Assembly: GCF_019977355.1 (NCBI RefSeq)
Contig: NZ_AP024655.1
Span: forward strand, 1,364,001-1,428,000
From: Arthrobacter sp. NicSoilB8
GTDB taxonomy: Bacteria > Actinomycetota > Actinomycetes > Actinomycetales > Micrococcaceae
Length of the DNA stretch: 64,000 nucleotides
Direction: 5' to 3'
Shown here: piece by piece, positions 54,351-63,163 of the stretch
How positions within the stretch are numbered: the stretch's first letter is position 1
Layout of the letters: every line of letters begins with the position of its first letter
The notes under the pieces: model-generated
What the model was told of the DNA's origin: nothing
Database searches by the model: none
Seen by the model: only the letters and a program-made list of their open reading frames with translations
Position numbers and translations under genes: made by a program

Positions 54351-54893
54351 ATGGCCAAGATCTATATCCCTTACGGGACCGTTGAAGGACAGACAGCCCA
54401 GATTGCCGATTACATCGCCGAGCTGATCCGGGCGCACGGGCATCAGGCAGACACGGCGGACCTCAAACATTCCGGCGAAACCCTTCCGGGCGGCTACGAC
54501 GGCGTGATCGTGGCGGCGTCGGTTCACATGGGCAAGCACGAGGGGCACGTCAAGGACTTCGTGAAGAAGAACCGCGGCGAGCTCGAAAGATTGCGCTCCG
54601 CACTGGTTTCGGTCAGCTTGGCCGCCCACGGGGATGAGGAAAACGCCGAGGGCTACGTCGAGAAGTTTGAAGAGGACACGGGGTGGCGGCCCACACACGT
54701 CGGGTTGTTCGCCGGTGCTCTGCTCTATACCCACTACGGGTTCATCAAGAAACACCTGATGAAGAAGATCGCCAGCGACAAGGGCTCCCAGGACACCGAC
54801 ACCACGCGTGACTACGTCTATACCGAGTGGGACGGCGTCCAGCGCTTCACCGAGGACTACCTGGCGTGGTTGGCCCAGCCGGCAGGCCAGTAG
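54351..54893 (+). CDS. Flavodoxin domain-containing protein (HemG-like fold)
   Basis: This 180-residue flavodoxin-fold protein starts MAKIYIPYGTVEGQTAQIADYI, the FMN phosphate-binding loop. It continues DGVIVAASVHMGKHEGHVKDFVK and VSLAAHGDEENAEGYVEKF, and ends with LMKKIASDKGSQDTDTTRDYVYTEW. The arrangement resembles HemG-type menaquinone-dependent protoporphyrinogen oxidase and other flavodoxins annotated that way, but the substrate is not established. The ATG at 54351 is chosen for the motif fit; the ATG at 54344 is out of frame and the ribosome site is weak. A truncated copy of its 5' end lies at 51716-51792. Confidence 0.87.
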   Translation: MAKIYIPYGTVEGQTAQIADYIAELIRAHGHQADTADLKHSGETLPGGYDGVIVAASVHMGKHEGHVKDFVKKNRGELERLRSALVSVSLAAHGDEENAEGYVEKFEEDTGWRPTHVGLFAGALLYTHYGFIKKHLMKKIASDKGSQDTDTTRDYVYTEWDGVQRFTEDYLAWLAQPAGQ

Positions 54894-54927
54894 TAAGTCT
54901 CAAAGGCAGGTCGCGGCAGGTTTGCGC

Positions 54928-55620
54928 TCACGAGCACGCGTAGGGCGGAACCGTGTCACCGGGGGCGAAGGGTTTGAACCACTGATCAAAGCCCAGCTTG
55001 TCAGCATCGTCCTCGAGAACGTCGAGGTTCTCGGAGTACAGCGCTTCACTGTCAGCATCCTCCAGCAGGACTTCCTCGACGTCGGCCCGCCAGTCGTCCG
55101 GCAGGTCCAGCTCGTAGATGTCCTCGGTGATTTCCGCCTGGTCGAGCAGGCAGCGGACGGCGAGTTCCGCGGCGAGGCAGCCGGGGGCGGTCCAGCCACG
55201 GACCAGGCATGCGGTGACGTCCGCGGCGACGACGATGAACTTCTGGGTGAATTTCGCGTCGTAGCTGGCGGCGAACTGCGGCGGCAACGAGGACAAGACC
55301 GAGGTCCCGGCGATGTCGGCCGGAGAGACAATGTCCAGCGCGCTGAGCGTGCCGAGATCGCGGAACAACTGATCGATGAGGATGCTCGACGAGTTCCACA
55401 GGAGGCCGGCCAGCAGGCGCGTCTGGCTCACGGCTTTCCGACGGTCAACCGGTGCGACGGCGGCCATTTCGGCCAGGTCGTCGGGATCAAACTGGAGCCG
55501 CTGCTCGGCCGTCATGTCATCCGGGTGCGGATCAAGGCCCAGCAGTTCCAGGCTTAGTCCGGTGAGTTTCCCGGCGTCGGCCAGCAGTTCTTCGGTGATG
55601 TCGTCGTCGTCGGCGCTCAT
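54928..55620 (-). CDS. Hypothetical acidic protein (230 aa)
   Basis: This 230-residue acidic, Leu-rich soluble protein has stretches such as DPDDLAEMAAVAPVDRRKAV, TRLLAGLLWNSSSILIDQLF and LVRGWTAPGCLAAELAVRCL. It contains no recognisable domain or signal peptide. The ATG ending at 55620 lies 6 nt after TAGCAT (55627-55632) on the minus strand, with no Shine-Dalgarno, suggesting a leaderless message. Codon usage (third-position GC) matches its neighbours. It is convergent with the flavodoxin gene (34 bp). Confidence 0.8.
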   Translation of the reverse strand: MSADDDDITEELLADAGKLTGLSLELLGLDPHPDDMTAEQRLQFDPDDLAEMAAVAPVDRRKAVSQTRLLAGLLWNSSSILIDQLFRDLGTLSALDIVSPADIAGTSVLSSLPPQFAASYDAKFTQKFIVVAADVTACLVRGWTAPGCLAAELAVRCLLDQAEITEDIYELDLPDDWRADVEEVLLEDADSEALYSENLDVLEDDADKLGFDQWFKPFAPGDTVPPYACS

Positions 55621-55626
55621 GCCCCG

Positions 55627-55632
55627 ATGCTA
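55627..55632 (-). promoter_or_regulatory. Putative -10 of a leaderless transcript (230-aa gene)
   Basis: On the minus strand TAGCAT is followed by CGGGGC and then ATG, a 6-nt interval matching the other leaderless candidates. Confidence 0.4.
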
Positions 55633-55689
55633 CCTGCCGTTTGTTTCCGGCCCGATTCGCGTTACGCGCCCCGGGTAACGGGCGGGTTT

Positions 55690-56322
55690 TCAGGCGGCGG
55701 CCGCCCGTTGTCCCCCGGATGCGGGGCTGCCGTGGGCCATCCGGGCGGCGGCGACGTAGCTGATTCCCGCGATCAGGGGCACGACACTTGCCGCGGTAAG
55801 CGATCCGACGGGGCCGGACCGTGCGATCAACGTGATCAGGAGCGGCAGCACACCCAAGGCGACGAGCAGCCAGCCGCCCAGTGCGGTGCGTTTCAGGCCG
55901 AGCACGGCGGCCGGGAACGCCAGGGCAACGACGCTGACTGCGATCACGGGTCCGTTGTCACTGATGAAAGTGCGCAGGGCCGCGGGGTCGAACGCCAGCC
56001 AGACGCAGGCCGCGATGAAGGCAGAGGACAGGGCGAGCAGCAGGGGAGCAGTGGGGGCCGGCCAGAACCAGGCAGCGGCCGCGAGGATGAGCATCGGCAC
56101 CACCCAGGCGAGTGTCATCAGCAGCGCTGCAGTCCCGCCGGGGTCCTGCACTGCGTCGCCGACGATCACGATTCCCGCGAGAACCGTGAACACGGCCATG
56201 ATGACTGCACCGGTCCGCAGCAGTACCGTGGCCCGCTGCTGCGGATCTTTCTCGCGCGTCATGATGATGACGATGGCGAACACAATGATCGCGCCAAGCG
56301 CCAGAATAACCGGAACGTTCAT
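55690..56322 (-). CDS. Seven-helix membrane protein, unknown
   Basis: This 210-residue integral membrane protein has about seven hydrophobic segments, starting with VPVILALGAIIVFAIVIIMT and ending with LTAASVVPLIAGISYVAAARM. A short basic loop (REKDPQQRATVLLRTG) follows the first helix. GGAGG lies about 5 nt before the ATG ending at 56322. No catalytic motif or family is apparent. It is 69 bp upstream of the leaderless 230-aa gene on the same strand but probably in a separate transcript. Confidence 0.8.
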   Translation of the reverse strand: MNVPVILALGAIIVFAIVIIMTREKDPQQRATVLLRTGAVIMAVFTVLAGIVIVGDAVQDPGGTAALLMTLAWVVPMLILAAAAWFWPAPTAPLLLALSSAFIAACVWLAFDPAALRTFISDNGPVIAVSVVALAFPAAVLGLKRTALGGWLLVALGVLPLLITLIARSGPVGSLTAASVVPLIAGISYVAAARMAHGSPASGGQRAAAA

Positions 56323-56468
56323 GGGATGCCTCCTGCTGACGAACGGAGCCTACGTTCATTGCATCGCCGCCCCTGTGGCGGTGCCAAGGGGAGAAAGGCC
56401 CGCTTCGTTGCGCCGGAGCCGGCAGCGCGGCGGGTGGTCGGACTCCGCTCCCATCCAGCTCCGGTGCG

Positions 56469-57095
56469 TCAGTTCCGGTACATGAGCTCCGTGGCCGGAC
56501 CGGTGATGGGGGAGCCGAGGCCGTCGAACTCCGCCCGGAAGTCCGTCCCCGCCAGTGTATGGACCGTGGTGATCTTCGCCAGGGCGCCGATTTCGCTGCC
56601 GTCCGGCAGGCTGAAGGCAGTGCCGAGGTGCCTGCGGTCCAGGCTGCCCGCCTTCAGGACGGTCCAGCCTTTGGCGCCGGCCCGCTTATCCCTGTGGTCC
56701 AGGGCCGGGGCGCAGACAGGGCACGCCTTATAGGCGCTCATGGCTTCAACGTCGGCACGGGTCAGCAGCGCCGGCATCGGAGGGACGTTGTCGCTGCCGT
56801 GCCAGTCCCGCACCCGCTCCAGATCATCAAGGTAGGGCGCCCAGGCTTTGCCGCGGTCGATGAACGCGGACATGCTGGGACAAATCGGCAGGTGGACGCT
56901 CCCGGCCCCGGACATCACGAAGCAGTCTCCCGCATCCAGCCAGTGGCCTACGGCGGCTTCTTCCTCCCGGAGCGTGTCGAGCAGCTTCGCGCGCAGCTCG
57001 TCATCGGCGAGGTGGCGCAGGCTCCGGATGCGGTCTTCCCGGTCGGCGAGCTCATCCCAGGCGGCATTGCGCTGGCCGGCGGCAGTTTCAGTCAT
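56469..57095 (-). CDS. Hypothetical protein with a CPVC motif (208 aa)
   Basis: This 208-residue soluble protein has a charged helical N-terminus (DELADREDRIRSLRHLADDE), a central CFVMSGAGSVHLPICPS and a CPVC at about residue 134. The C-terminus is beta-rich (TVHTLAGTDFRAEFDGLGSP). The cysteines (CF, ICPS, CPVC) could bind a metal, but no named zinc-finger pattern is matched. GGAGGA lies 6 nt before the ATG ending at 57095. It is divergent from the 92-aa gene; the 194-bp gap contains no gene. Confidence 0.75.
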   Translation of the reverse strand: MTETAAGQRNAAWDELADREDRIRSLRHLADDELRAKLLDTLREEEAAVGHWLDAGDCFVMSGAGSVHLPICPSMSAFIDRGKAWAPYLDDLERVRDWHGSDNVPPMPALLTRADVEAMSAYKACPVCAPALDHRDKRAGAKGWTVLKAGSLDRRHLGTAFSLPDGSEIGALAKITTVHTLAGTDFRAEFDGLGSPITGPATELMYRN

Positions 57096-57289
57096 GGTGG
57101 TTCCTCCGTGGTTTCTGCCGACGAGCTTACCGCCGGCGGGCGCGCTTCCCGGCCGGTCCGCACACATGTCGGACGTGACGGAGAACGCAGAGGTGAGCCG
57201 CCGGGATTCTCTTTAGTGCCGAAAGGCCCGTGTCCGGCGCCGTTGGCAGGCGTACCCTCCAAAGACGCGCAGTTGAACAGGAGCAAGCA

Positions 57290-57568
57290 ATGAGCCGGGA
57301 CGCAGCCTCGGCCGACGAAGATCGGACGGCACTCAACCAGCAGTTCTACCGCGAATACAAGGACGATCTCCTGTACGCCGCGGGACTGGATAGCCGCCCG
57401 CTCGAGGTGGAGGACCAGACCCTCATTGAGCTGGCATTCCTGGCCTTGGGCTGGACACGCCAGCAGCAGCTGATGTTCGCCGACGGCGCCCCTGTGGGCG
57501 CGATCTCCCACAAGCTCCGCCGCGCGCTGCGGAAGTCGCATCACCGCTCGGCCCGCGAGGCGGCATAG
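57290..57568 (+). CDS. Small hypothetical protein (92 aa)
   Basis: This 92-residue soluble protein starts at the ATG at 57290 with AGGAG 6 nt upstream. It is acidic at first (SRDAASADEDRTALNQQFYR) and basic at the end (LRRALRKSHHRSAREAA), with a helical middle (TLIELAFLALGWTRQQQLMF). No domain is recognised. An upstream in-frame ATG at 57230 lacks a site. It is convergent with the nasB-like gene. Confidence 0.7.
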   Translation: MSRDAASADEDRTALNQQFYREYKDDLLYAAGLDSRPLEVEDQTLIELAFLALGWTRQQQLMFADGAPVGAISHKLRRALRKSHHRSAREAA

Positions 57569-57623
57569 GCAGCGGGCACGCAACGGGGCACATCACGGCA
57601 CGTCGTCAGGCAACGGCACCTCG

Positions 57624-59183
57624 TCAAGCAACGGCCCCCTGAAAGTGGGCCTCGATGATCCCCTTGATGTCGTCGTGGCAGCCGCCGCAGCCCGTGCCGG
57701 CACGGGTGGCCGCGGATACCTCGGGCACCGTCCCGCAGCCCTCCGCAACAGCAGAGGCAATGGCCGTCCCGCTGACACCGGCACACCGGCAGACGGTCCG
57801 CGACGGGTCCACGGCCCCCGCGGCGGCGGCCTGGTCCGGGCCGTCCAGGCGCAGCAGCAGCGACCGGTCCGCGGGGAGTTCGGCGCCGCGTTCGAACAGC
57901 TGCACCAGCTCGGCGGAGGTGCGGGGCATGCCCACGGCCACGAGGCCTTCCAGGACGCCGGCGCGGGTGGTCATCTTCACGTAGCGGCCGTGCTCGGGAT
58001 CGGCCCACTGGGCGATCTGCAGCCGGGCCCGGCCGTTCACCGCGCCGGCGGTCAGGGCTTCCTCGTCCCACGGCTCGGCGGACACATCGCCGGCCACGGC
58101 CATGTTCATGCCGCGGGCCTTGAGCACGATCACGCCCGGCAGTTCCGCCGGCAGCGCCGGCAGTGCCTCGGCCTGCGCGTCGGCGCCGGACGCCAACAGG
58201 GTCAGGTAGTCGGCGAGCCATTCGGCCTGCCGCCAGCCCGGACCAACCAGCCCGGACGGGCCGCGGGCGGTCCGGCACTCGACGCACTCGGGGTCCGGGC
58301 AGCGGACCTCGGCGCAGTCGCCAATGGCAAAGATGTGCGGCTCGTGGTGGGCGCGGAGCTTGTGGTCCACCAGGATCCCGGCTCCGGTGGAGAGCCCGCA
58401 GCCTTCGGCCAGTTCGGTCCGCGGCCGGACACCGCAGGAGAGGACCAGGAGGTCGCCGTCGATCGCCGAACCGTCATCAAGCAGCAGGGCGGAGAATCCG
58501 CCGTCGGGCGCGTTGTGTTCCACGCCGACGGAGCGGGCGTTGCCGGCCACCCGCACGCCGCAGTTCCGCAGGGAAGCCGCGAGCACGGCGCCGCCGCCGC
58601 GGTCGATGTTCCGGCCCAGGGGATGCGGGCCGTTGTGCACCACGGTGACGGTGGCGCCTTCCTCGGCCGCGGCGAGGGCGGTCTCGAGGCCCAGCACGCC
58701 GCCGCCCAGGACCACGACCCGCTTGCCGCCCGCCACCGCCGAGTGGAGCACGGACGCGTCGCGGAGATCGCGCAGGGCGGTCACGCCCGGCGGGAGCACG
58801 GGGGCTGCCGGGTCCGGGTTGAGCCCGGTGAGGTTGGGGATCACCGGGCGGGAGCCGGTGGCGAAGACGAGCCGCTCGTAGCCGGCGGAGGTGCCGTCGC
58901 TCAACAGGACCTGCTGCCGGGCGCGGTCCACGCGGCGGACGCGCACGCCCAGCCGGACATCGACGCCGTCGGCCACCAGTGCGGCGGCATCGGCGAGCGC
59001 CAGGGCGGCCGCTGACGTGCGGCCGACGCCGAGATCGGCCACCAGGACGCGGTTGTACGCCGCTTCGGACTCTTCGCCGACCACCGTCAGGTGCGCGAGG
59101 CCGCTCCGTACGGCGGGCAGCAGCTCGTCGATCAACCTCGCGGCGACGGGCCCGAAGCCCACCACCACAATCCGCTCAGTCAT
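57624..59183 (-). CDS. nasB: Nitrate reductase electron-transfer subunit (NasB-like FAD/2Fe-2S protein)
   Basis: This 519-residue flavoprotein likely passes electrons from NAD(P)H to the nitrate reductase NasA. The N-terminal FAD motif is RIVVVGFGPVAARLIDELL, the NAD motif is VVVLGGGVLGLETALAAAEEG, and the second FAD motif is HIFAIGDCAEV. The last ~45 residues carry BFD-like [2Fe-2S] cysteines (VCRCAGVSG and GTGCGGCHDD). The layout is that of the N-terminal half of NirB without a siroheme domain. Its start overlaps the nasA stop by 4 bp (ATGA), indicating translational coupling. The gene name follows the B. subtilis/actinobacterial convention and is tentative. Confidence 0.88.
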   Translation of the reverse strand: MTERIVVVGFGPVAARLIDELLPAVRSGLAHLTVVGEESEAAYNRVLVADLGVGRTSAAALALADAAALVADGVDVRLGVRVRRVDRARQQVLLSDGTSAGYERLVFATGSRPVIPNLTGLNPDPAAPVLPPGVTALRDLRDASVLHSAVAGGKRVVVLGGGVLGLETALAAAEEGATVTVVHNGPHPLGRNIDRGGGAVLAASLRNCGVRVAGNARSVGVEHNAPDGGFSALLLDDGSAIDGDLLVLSCGVRPRTELAEGCGLSTGAGILVDHKLRAHHEPHIFAIGDCAEVRCPDPECVECRTARGPSGLVGPGWRQAEWLADYLTLLASGADAQAEALPALPAELPGVIVLKARGMNMAVAGDVSAEPWDEEALTAGAVNGRARLQIAQWADPEHGRYVKMTTRAGVLEGLVAVGMPRTSAELVQLFERGAELPADRSLLLRLDGPDQAAAAGAVDPSRTVCRCAGVSGTAIASAVAEGCGTVPEVSAATRAGTGCGGCHDDIKGIIEAHFQGAVA

Positions 59184-61453
59184 GAGGTCTCCTCTGCTTG
59201 AAGGACGCGGGCTTGCACACCGCTGTGATTGCCGGCTGCGCCGCCGGAGACAGCGTCTCCGGACACCGCCGGGCGGATCCACACTTTGCTGGTCTTGAAT
59301 TCGGGCATCCCGGAAATGGGGTCGGTGGCCGCCTCGGTGAGCCGGTTGGCGCTTTCGAGTTCCGGGAAGTGGAACGGCAGGAACACCGTCTCCGGGCGGA
59401 TGTCCGTGCTGAGTTCGGCACGGCAGCTGACCTCGCCGCGCTCGTTGGAAATAAAGACGAAGTCGCCGTCGGCAATGCCCTGGGCGGCGGCCGCGGCGGG
59501 GTGCAGCTGCAGCCTCGCCTCCGGCTGGGCTTCGGCCAGCGCGGCCACCCGGCGGGTCTGCGCCCCGGACTGGTAGTGCTCCATGAGGCGGCCGGTGATG
59601 AGGGTCATCGGCTTTGCGCCGCGGTCCGCTTCGACACGATCAGCGCCGGCGCGGGCCGCGGCGGCAGATGGCGTGCGACGCCGGGGCGAGACGGGCGTTA
59701 ACACAGCCCGGCCGTCCGCGTGGGCGAAGGACTCCAGGAAGAGCCGCGGGGTGCCGGTGCTTCCGGCGGGGTAGGGCCAGTAGGCGGCCTCGCCGCGGTC
59801 CAGCATGGCGTAGTCGATGCCGGAGTAGTCGGCCAGGCCGCCGGAGGATGCGAGCCGGAGCTCCTCGAACACGGTTTCCGGATCCTCGCTGAAGGTGGAG
59901 GGCGCGTGCAGGAGCTCGGCCAGCCGGGTCATGATCCACAGCTCGCTGCGGACCCCGGGCGGGGGAGTGAGGGCCCGGCGGCGGCGGAGCACGCGGCCCT
60001 CGAGGTTCGTGAGGGTTCCTTCCTCCTCGGCCCACTGCGTGACCGGCAGGACCAGGTCCGCCTCGGCGGCGGTCTCGGAGAGGAAGAAGTCGCACACCAC
60101 GAGGAAGTCCAGGCTGCGCAGGCCCGCGATCACGGCGTTCGCATCCGGGGCGGACACCGCCACATTGGCGCCGTGCACGAAGAGGCACCGGACGCCGTCG
60201 GGCTGTCCCAGGGACTTGAGGAGTTCGACGGCGGGGAGGCCGGGGCCGGGGATCAGGGTTTCAGGCACGCCCCAGACCTTGGCCATGTAGGCACGGGCGG
60301 CGGGATCGGTGATCTTCCGGTAGCCGGGGAGCTGGTCGGCCTTCTGGCCGTGCTCGCGGCCGCCCTGGCCGTTGCCCTGTCCGGTGAGCGTGCCGTAGCC
60401 GCTGCGCGCGGAGCCCGGCAGGCCCAGCAGCAGGGCGAGATTGATGGCGGCGGTGGCGGTATCGGTGCCGTCGACGTGCTGTTCGACGCCGCGGCCGGTG
60501 AGGATGTAGCTGCCGCCCTTGCGGGCGCCGTCGGCCAGCCGCCGGGCAGTGTCCCGGATCAGTCCGGCGGGGACGCCGGTGATCGACTGAACCCGTTCGG
60601 GCCAGAAGCTTCCGACGCTGCGGACCACGGCGTCGTATCCGGTGGTCCGTTCCGCGATGTACCCGGCGTCGGCGAGGCCCTCGTGGATCACCGCGTGGGA
60701 GATGCCCAGGAGCAGGGCGAGGTCGGTGCCCGGCAGCGGCTGCAGGTGCAGGCCGCCGCCGTCGGAGGTAAATGCGGCGGTGGCGGAGCGCCGGGGGTCG
60801 ACGACGATCAGGCCGCCGGCGTCGCGCGCACCCTGGAGGTGCTGGACGAAGGGCGGCATGGTCTCGGCAACGTTGGAGCCGAGCATCAGGATGGTACTGG
60901 CGGCGTCGAGGTCCGCCAGCGGGAACGGGAGCCCGCGGTCCAGTCCGAAGGCGCGCATGCCGGCCGCGGCCGCCGAGGACATGCAGAACCGTCCGTTGTA
61001 GTCGATCCGGGAGGTGCCCAGCGCCAGCCTGGCGAACTTGCCCAGCTGGTAGGCCTTCTCATTGGTGAGGCCGCCGCCGCCGAACACCCCGACGGCGTCC
61101 GCCCCGTGCTCGACGCGGGTCCGCTTCACGGCGGAGACGATCCGCATGAGGGCCTCGTCCCAGCTGACCGGGCGGTGGACGCCGTCGGCGTCTTTGAGCA
61201 GGGGTTCCGTGACGCGGCCCGGGTGGTCCAGCAGCGCGGCGGAGGTCCAGCCCTTGCGGCACAGGCCGCCGCGGTTCGTCGGGAAGTCCCGTCCCGTGAC
61301 CGTCAAGACCGGCAGGCCGACGGCGGGTGCCGGCGCCGCGTGTACGGGGTCTGACCCCGGCTGGGAAGCCGGGGTCAGAGCCGCTGGAGATGTGAGCGTC
61401 ATGGCGCACTGCAGGGCGCAGTAGGGGCAGTGCGTGTCGGCGCCGGTGGTCAT
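59180..61453 (-). CDS. nasA: Assimilatory nitrate reductase catalytic subunit (molybdopterin enzyme)
   Basis: This 757-residue Mo-bisMGD oxidoreductase reduces nitrate to nitrite. The 4Fe-4S ligands are C9, C12, C16 and C65 (HCPYCALQC ... GGLCRKG). Further motifs are [51 protein letters not shown], and the C-terminal MGD-binding domain with [18 protein letters not shown]. The C16-C65 spacing (48 residues) is longer than the ~30-35 I expect in this family. The extra residues are low-complexity Ala/Pro coded partly by a 30-bp palindrome (61350-61379). It sits between narK (1 bp) and nasB (4-bp overlap), forming a narK-nasA-nasB operon. Confidence 0.93.
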   Translation of the reverse strand: MTTGADTHCPYCALQCAMTLTSPAALTPASQPGSDPVHAAPAPAVGLPVLTVTGRDFPTNRGGLCRKGWTSAALLDHPGRVTEPLLKDADGVHRPVSWDEALMRIVSAVKRTRVEHGADAVGVFGGGGLTNEKAYQLGKFARLALGTSRIDYNGRFCMSSAAAAGMRAFGLDRGLPFPLADLDAASTILMLGSNVAETMPPFVQHLQGARDAGGLIVVDPRRSATAAFTSDGGGLHLQPLPGTDLALLLGISHAVIHEGLADAGYIAERTTGYDAVVRSVGSFWPERVQSITGVPAGLIRDTARRLADGARKGGSYILTGRGVEQHVDGTDTATAAINLALLLGLPGSARSGYGTLTGQGNGQGGREHGQKADQLPGYRKITDPAARAYMAKVWGVPETLIPGPGLPAVELLKSLGQPDGVRCLFVHGANVAVSAPDANAVIAGLRSLDFLVVCDFFLSETAAEADLVLPVTQWAEEEGTLTNLEGRVLRRRRALTPPPGVRSELWIMTRLAELLHAPSTFSEDPETVFEELRLASSGGLADYSGIDYAMLDRGEAAYWPYPAGSTGTPRLFLESFAHADGRAVLTPVSPRRRTPSAAAARAGADRVEADRGAKPMTLITGRLMEHYQSGAQTRRVAALAEAQPEARLQLHPAAAAAQGIADGDFVFISNERGEVSCRAELSTDIRPETVFLPFHFPELESANRLTEAATDPISGMPEFKTSKVWIRPAVSGDAVSGGAAGNHSGVQARVLQAEETS
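61350..61379. repeat. 30-bp palindrome inside nasA
   Basis: TCTGACCCCGGCT (61350-61362), loop GGGA, and AGCCGGGGTCAGA (61367-61379) form a perfect 13-bp stem with a 4-nt loop. It codes roughly residues 25-35 of NasA, in the low-complexity insert between the third and fourth Fe-S cysteines. It looks like a REP-type palindrome that has entered a coding sequence in frame. Confidence 0.75.
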
Positions 61454-61454
61454 G

Positions 61455-62870
61455 TTAGACGTGTCCCATCGCGTTTCGGTTGGCGTTGCGGATGTAGCAG
61501 AACCAGCAGACGGCCAGCATCAGGACGTAGGCCCCGACGAATCCGTAGAACGCAGAGGTGTAGGAGCCGCTGGCGGTGTTGGAGGCGTTCAGGACCTGGG
61601 GGATGATGAATCCGCCGTAGGCGCCGATGGCCGAGATCAGGCCGAGGGCCGAGGACGCGAGCCGCTGGGTGGTGAGCGTGCTGGCCCCGGAGCGGGCGGC
61701 CCGGCTGGACGTGGCGAAAATGATCGGGATCATGCGGTAGGTGGCGCCGTTCCCGAAGCCGCTGGCGGTGAAGAGGAAGAGGAACAGGACCAGGAAGAGC
61801 CAGAAGTTCTTCAGCGGCAGGGTCCAGAGCATGGTCAGGGTGATGACGGCCATGGCGGCAAAGGCGGCGACGGTCATGCGGGCCCCGCCCATCCGGTCCG
61901 CCATGCGTCCGCCGAAGGGGCGGGCCAGGGAGCCGACCAGCGGGCCGAGGAAGGCCAGGGACAGGGCCACGGCGCCGACGGAGATGGAGGAGAACGCCGG
62001 GAAGTAGTCCTTGATGAGCTTGGGGAAGACGCCGGCGAAGCCGATGAAGGAGCCGAAGGTGCCGATGTACAGCAGCGCCATGATCCACAGGTGCGGTTCC
62101 TTCAGCGCGGCCAGCGAGCCTGCGACGTCACCCTTGGCGCTGGTGAGGTTGTTCATGTACTTCCAGGCGCCGAACGCCGCGAGCAGGATCAGCGGAACCC
62201 ACATGAAGCCCGCGACGGGCAGGTTCACGGTGCCCGCTGCCAGCAGGGTGATGGCGATCGGGACGGCCAGCTGTGCGACGGCGGCACCGAGGTTGCCGCC
62301 GGCGGCGTTCAGGCCCAGGGCCCAGCCCTTTTCCCGTGCGGGGTAGAAGAAGGTGATGTTCGCCATCGAGCTGGCGAAGTTGCCGCCGCCGAATCCGGCC
62401 AGCGCCGCGACGAACAGCATGACGCCGAACGGGGTGGCCGGGTTGGCCACGCACAGTCCCAGGCCGATCGTGGGGATCAGCAGCAACAGTGCCGAGACGA
62501 TGGTCCAGTTACGGCCTCCGAAGCGCGGCACCATGAAGGTGTAGGGGATCCGCAGCGTGGCGCCCACGAGGCTCGGCATGGAGATCAGCCAGAAGATCTC
62601 GTTGGTGGAGAACTTGAAGCCGGCGGAGGGAAGCTGGACCACCACAATCGACCAGAGCTGCCAGACCACGAAGCCCAGGAACTCCGCGAAGATGGACCAG
62701 TTCAGGTTGCGCCGGGCAATCGCGCGGCCCGCCGATTCCCACTGCTCCTTGTTTTCTGCGTCCCAGTTGGCGATCCAGCGGCCGGGCCGGTGGTCAAGGG
62801 TAAGGGTGTCGGCAGTGCGGGCGGCGCCGGCATCTGCAGTGCCGATTTCGGCGGTGCGTTCAGCAGTCAC
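61455..62870 (-). CDS. narK: MFS nitrate/nitrite transporter
   Basis: This 471-residue major facilitator protein has about 12 hydrophobic helices. It carries the nitrate-porter signatures GFGGGNFASSMANITFFYPAREKGWALGLNAAGGNLG and, in the second half, GFGNGATYRMIP. The ~50-residue N-terminus is polar. It begins the narK-nasA-nasB operon; nasA starts 1 bp after its stop. The 293-bp upstream gap to the divergent MFS gene contains both promoters. AGGAGGTCTCCCAAG gives a good ribosome-binding site before the ATG ending at 62870. It imports nitrate or exchanges nitrate for nitrite. Confidence 0.95.
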   Translation of the reverse strand: MTAERTAEIGTADAGAARTADTLTLDHRPGRWIANWDAENKEQWESAGRAIARRNLNWSIFAEFLGFVVWQLWSIVVVQLPSAGFKFSTNEIFWLISMPSLVGATLRIPYTFMVPRFGGRNWTIVSALLLLIPTIGLGLCVANPATPFGVMLFVAALAGFGGGNFASSMANITFFYPAREKGWALGLNAAGGNLGAAVAQLAVPIAITLLAAGTVNLPVAGFMWVPLILLAAFGAWKYMNNLTSAKGDVAGSLAALKEPHLWIMALLYIGTFGSFIGFAGVFPKLIKDYFPAFSSISVGAVALSLAFLGPLVGSLARPFGGRMADRMGGARMTVAAFAAMAVITLTMLWTLPLKNFWLFLVLFLFLFTASGFGNGATYRMIPIIFATSSRAARSGASTLTTQRLASSALGLISAIGAYGGFIIPQVLNASNTASGSYTSAFYGFVGAYVLMLAVCWFCYIRNANRNAMGHV

Positions 62871-63028
62871 TTGGGAGACCTCCTTGGGGGGTGTTGTCCT
62901 TCAAAGGTAGGGATCTCGCGTTTCAGGGACGGTCGCGGTTTATTAACGCGCTGTGACTTTTGCCTATCGGGGCATTTATGACGGTGTGAGAAATGCTGTG
63001 ACGACCACCACGTGAGACAACGACACGG

Positions 63029-63079
63029 GGTCCAAATAGTGGACCATTTGTCCATTGACTGGACGCTGGGAACTATTAT
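63029..63079 (+). promoter_or_regulatory. Four helically phased half-sites upstream of the MFS symporter gene
   Basis: GTCCA (63030), TGGAC (63040), GTCCA (63050) and TGGAC (63060) alternate with exactly 5-nt spacers, one half-site per 10 bp. The first pair extends to GGTCCA/TGGACC. Every adjacent pair is an inverted repeat. The array overlaps -35-like TTGACT (63055-63060), with AT-rich TATTAT (63074-63079) downstream, so a bound regulator would probably block the promoter. The geometry suggests a dimer or tetramer of a GntR/FadR- or IclR-type protein; which one is unknown. Confidence 0.65.
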
Positions 63080-63163
63080 CAGACATATACGAATCCTTAC
63101 CGGGCGGCCCGGGCAACGGGCTTTTGGGGACTATCCGTCCGGTCTTCATGAAAGCGCTACTAC

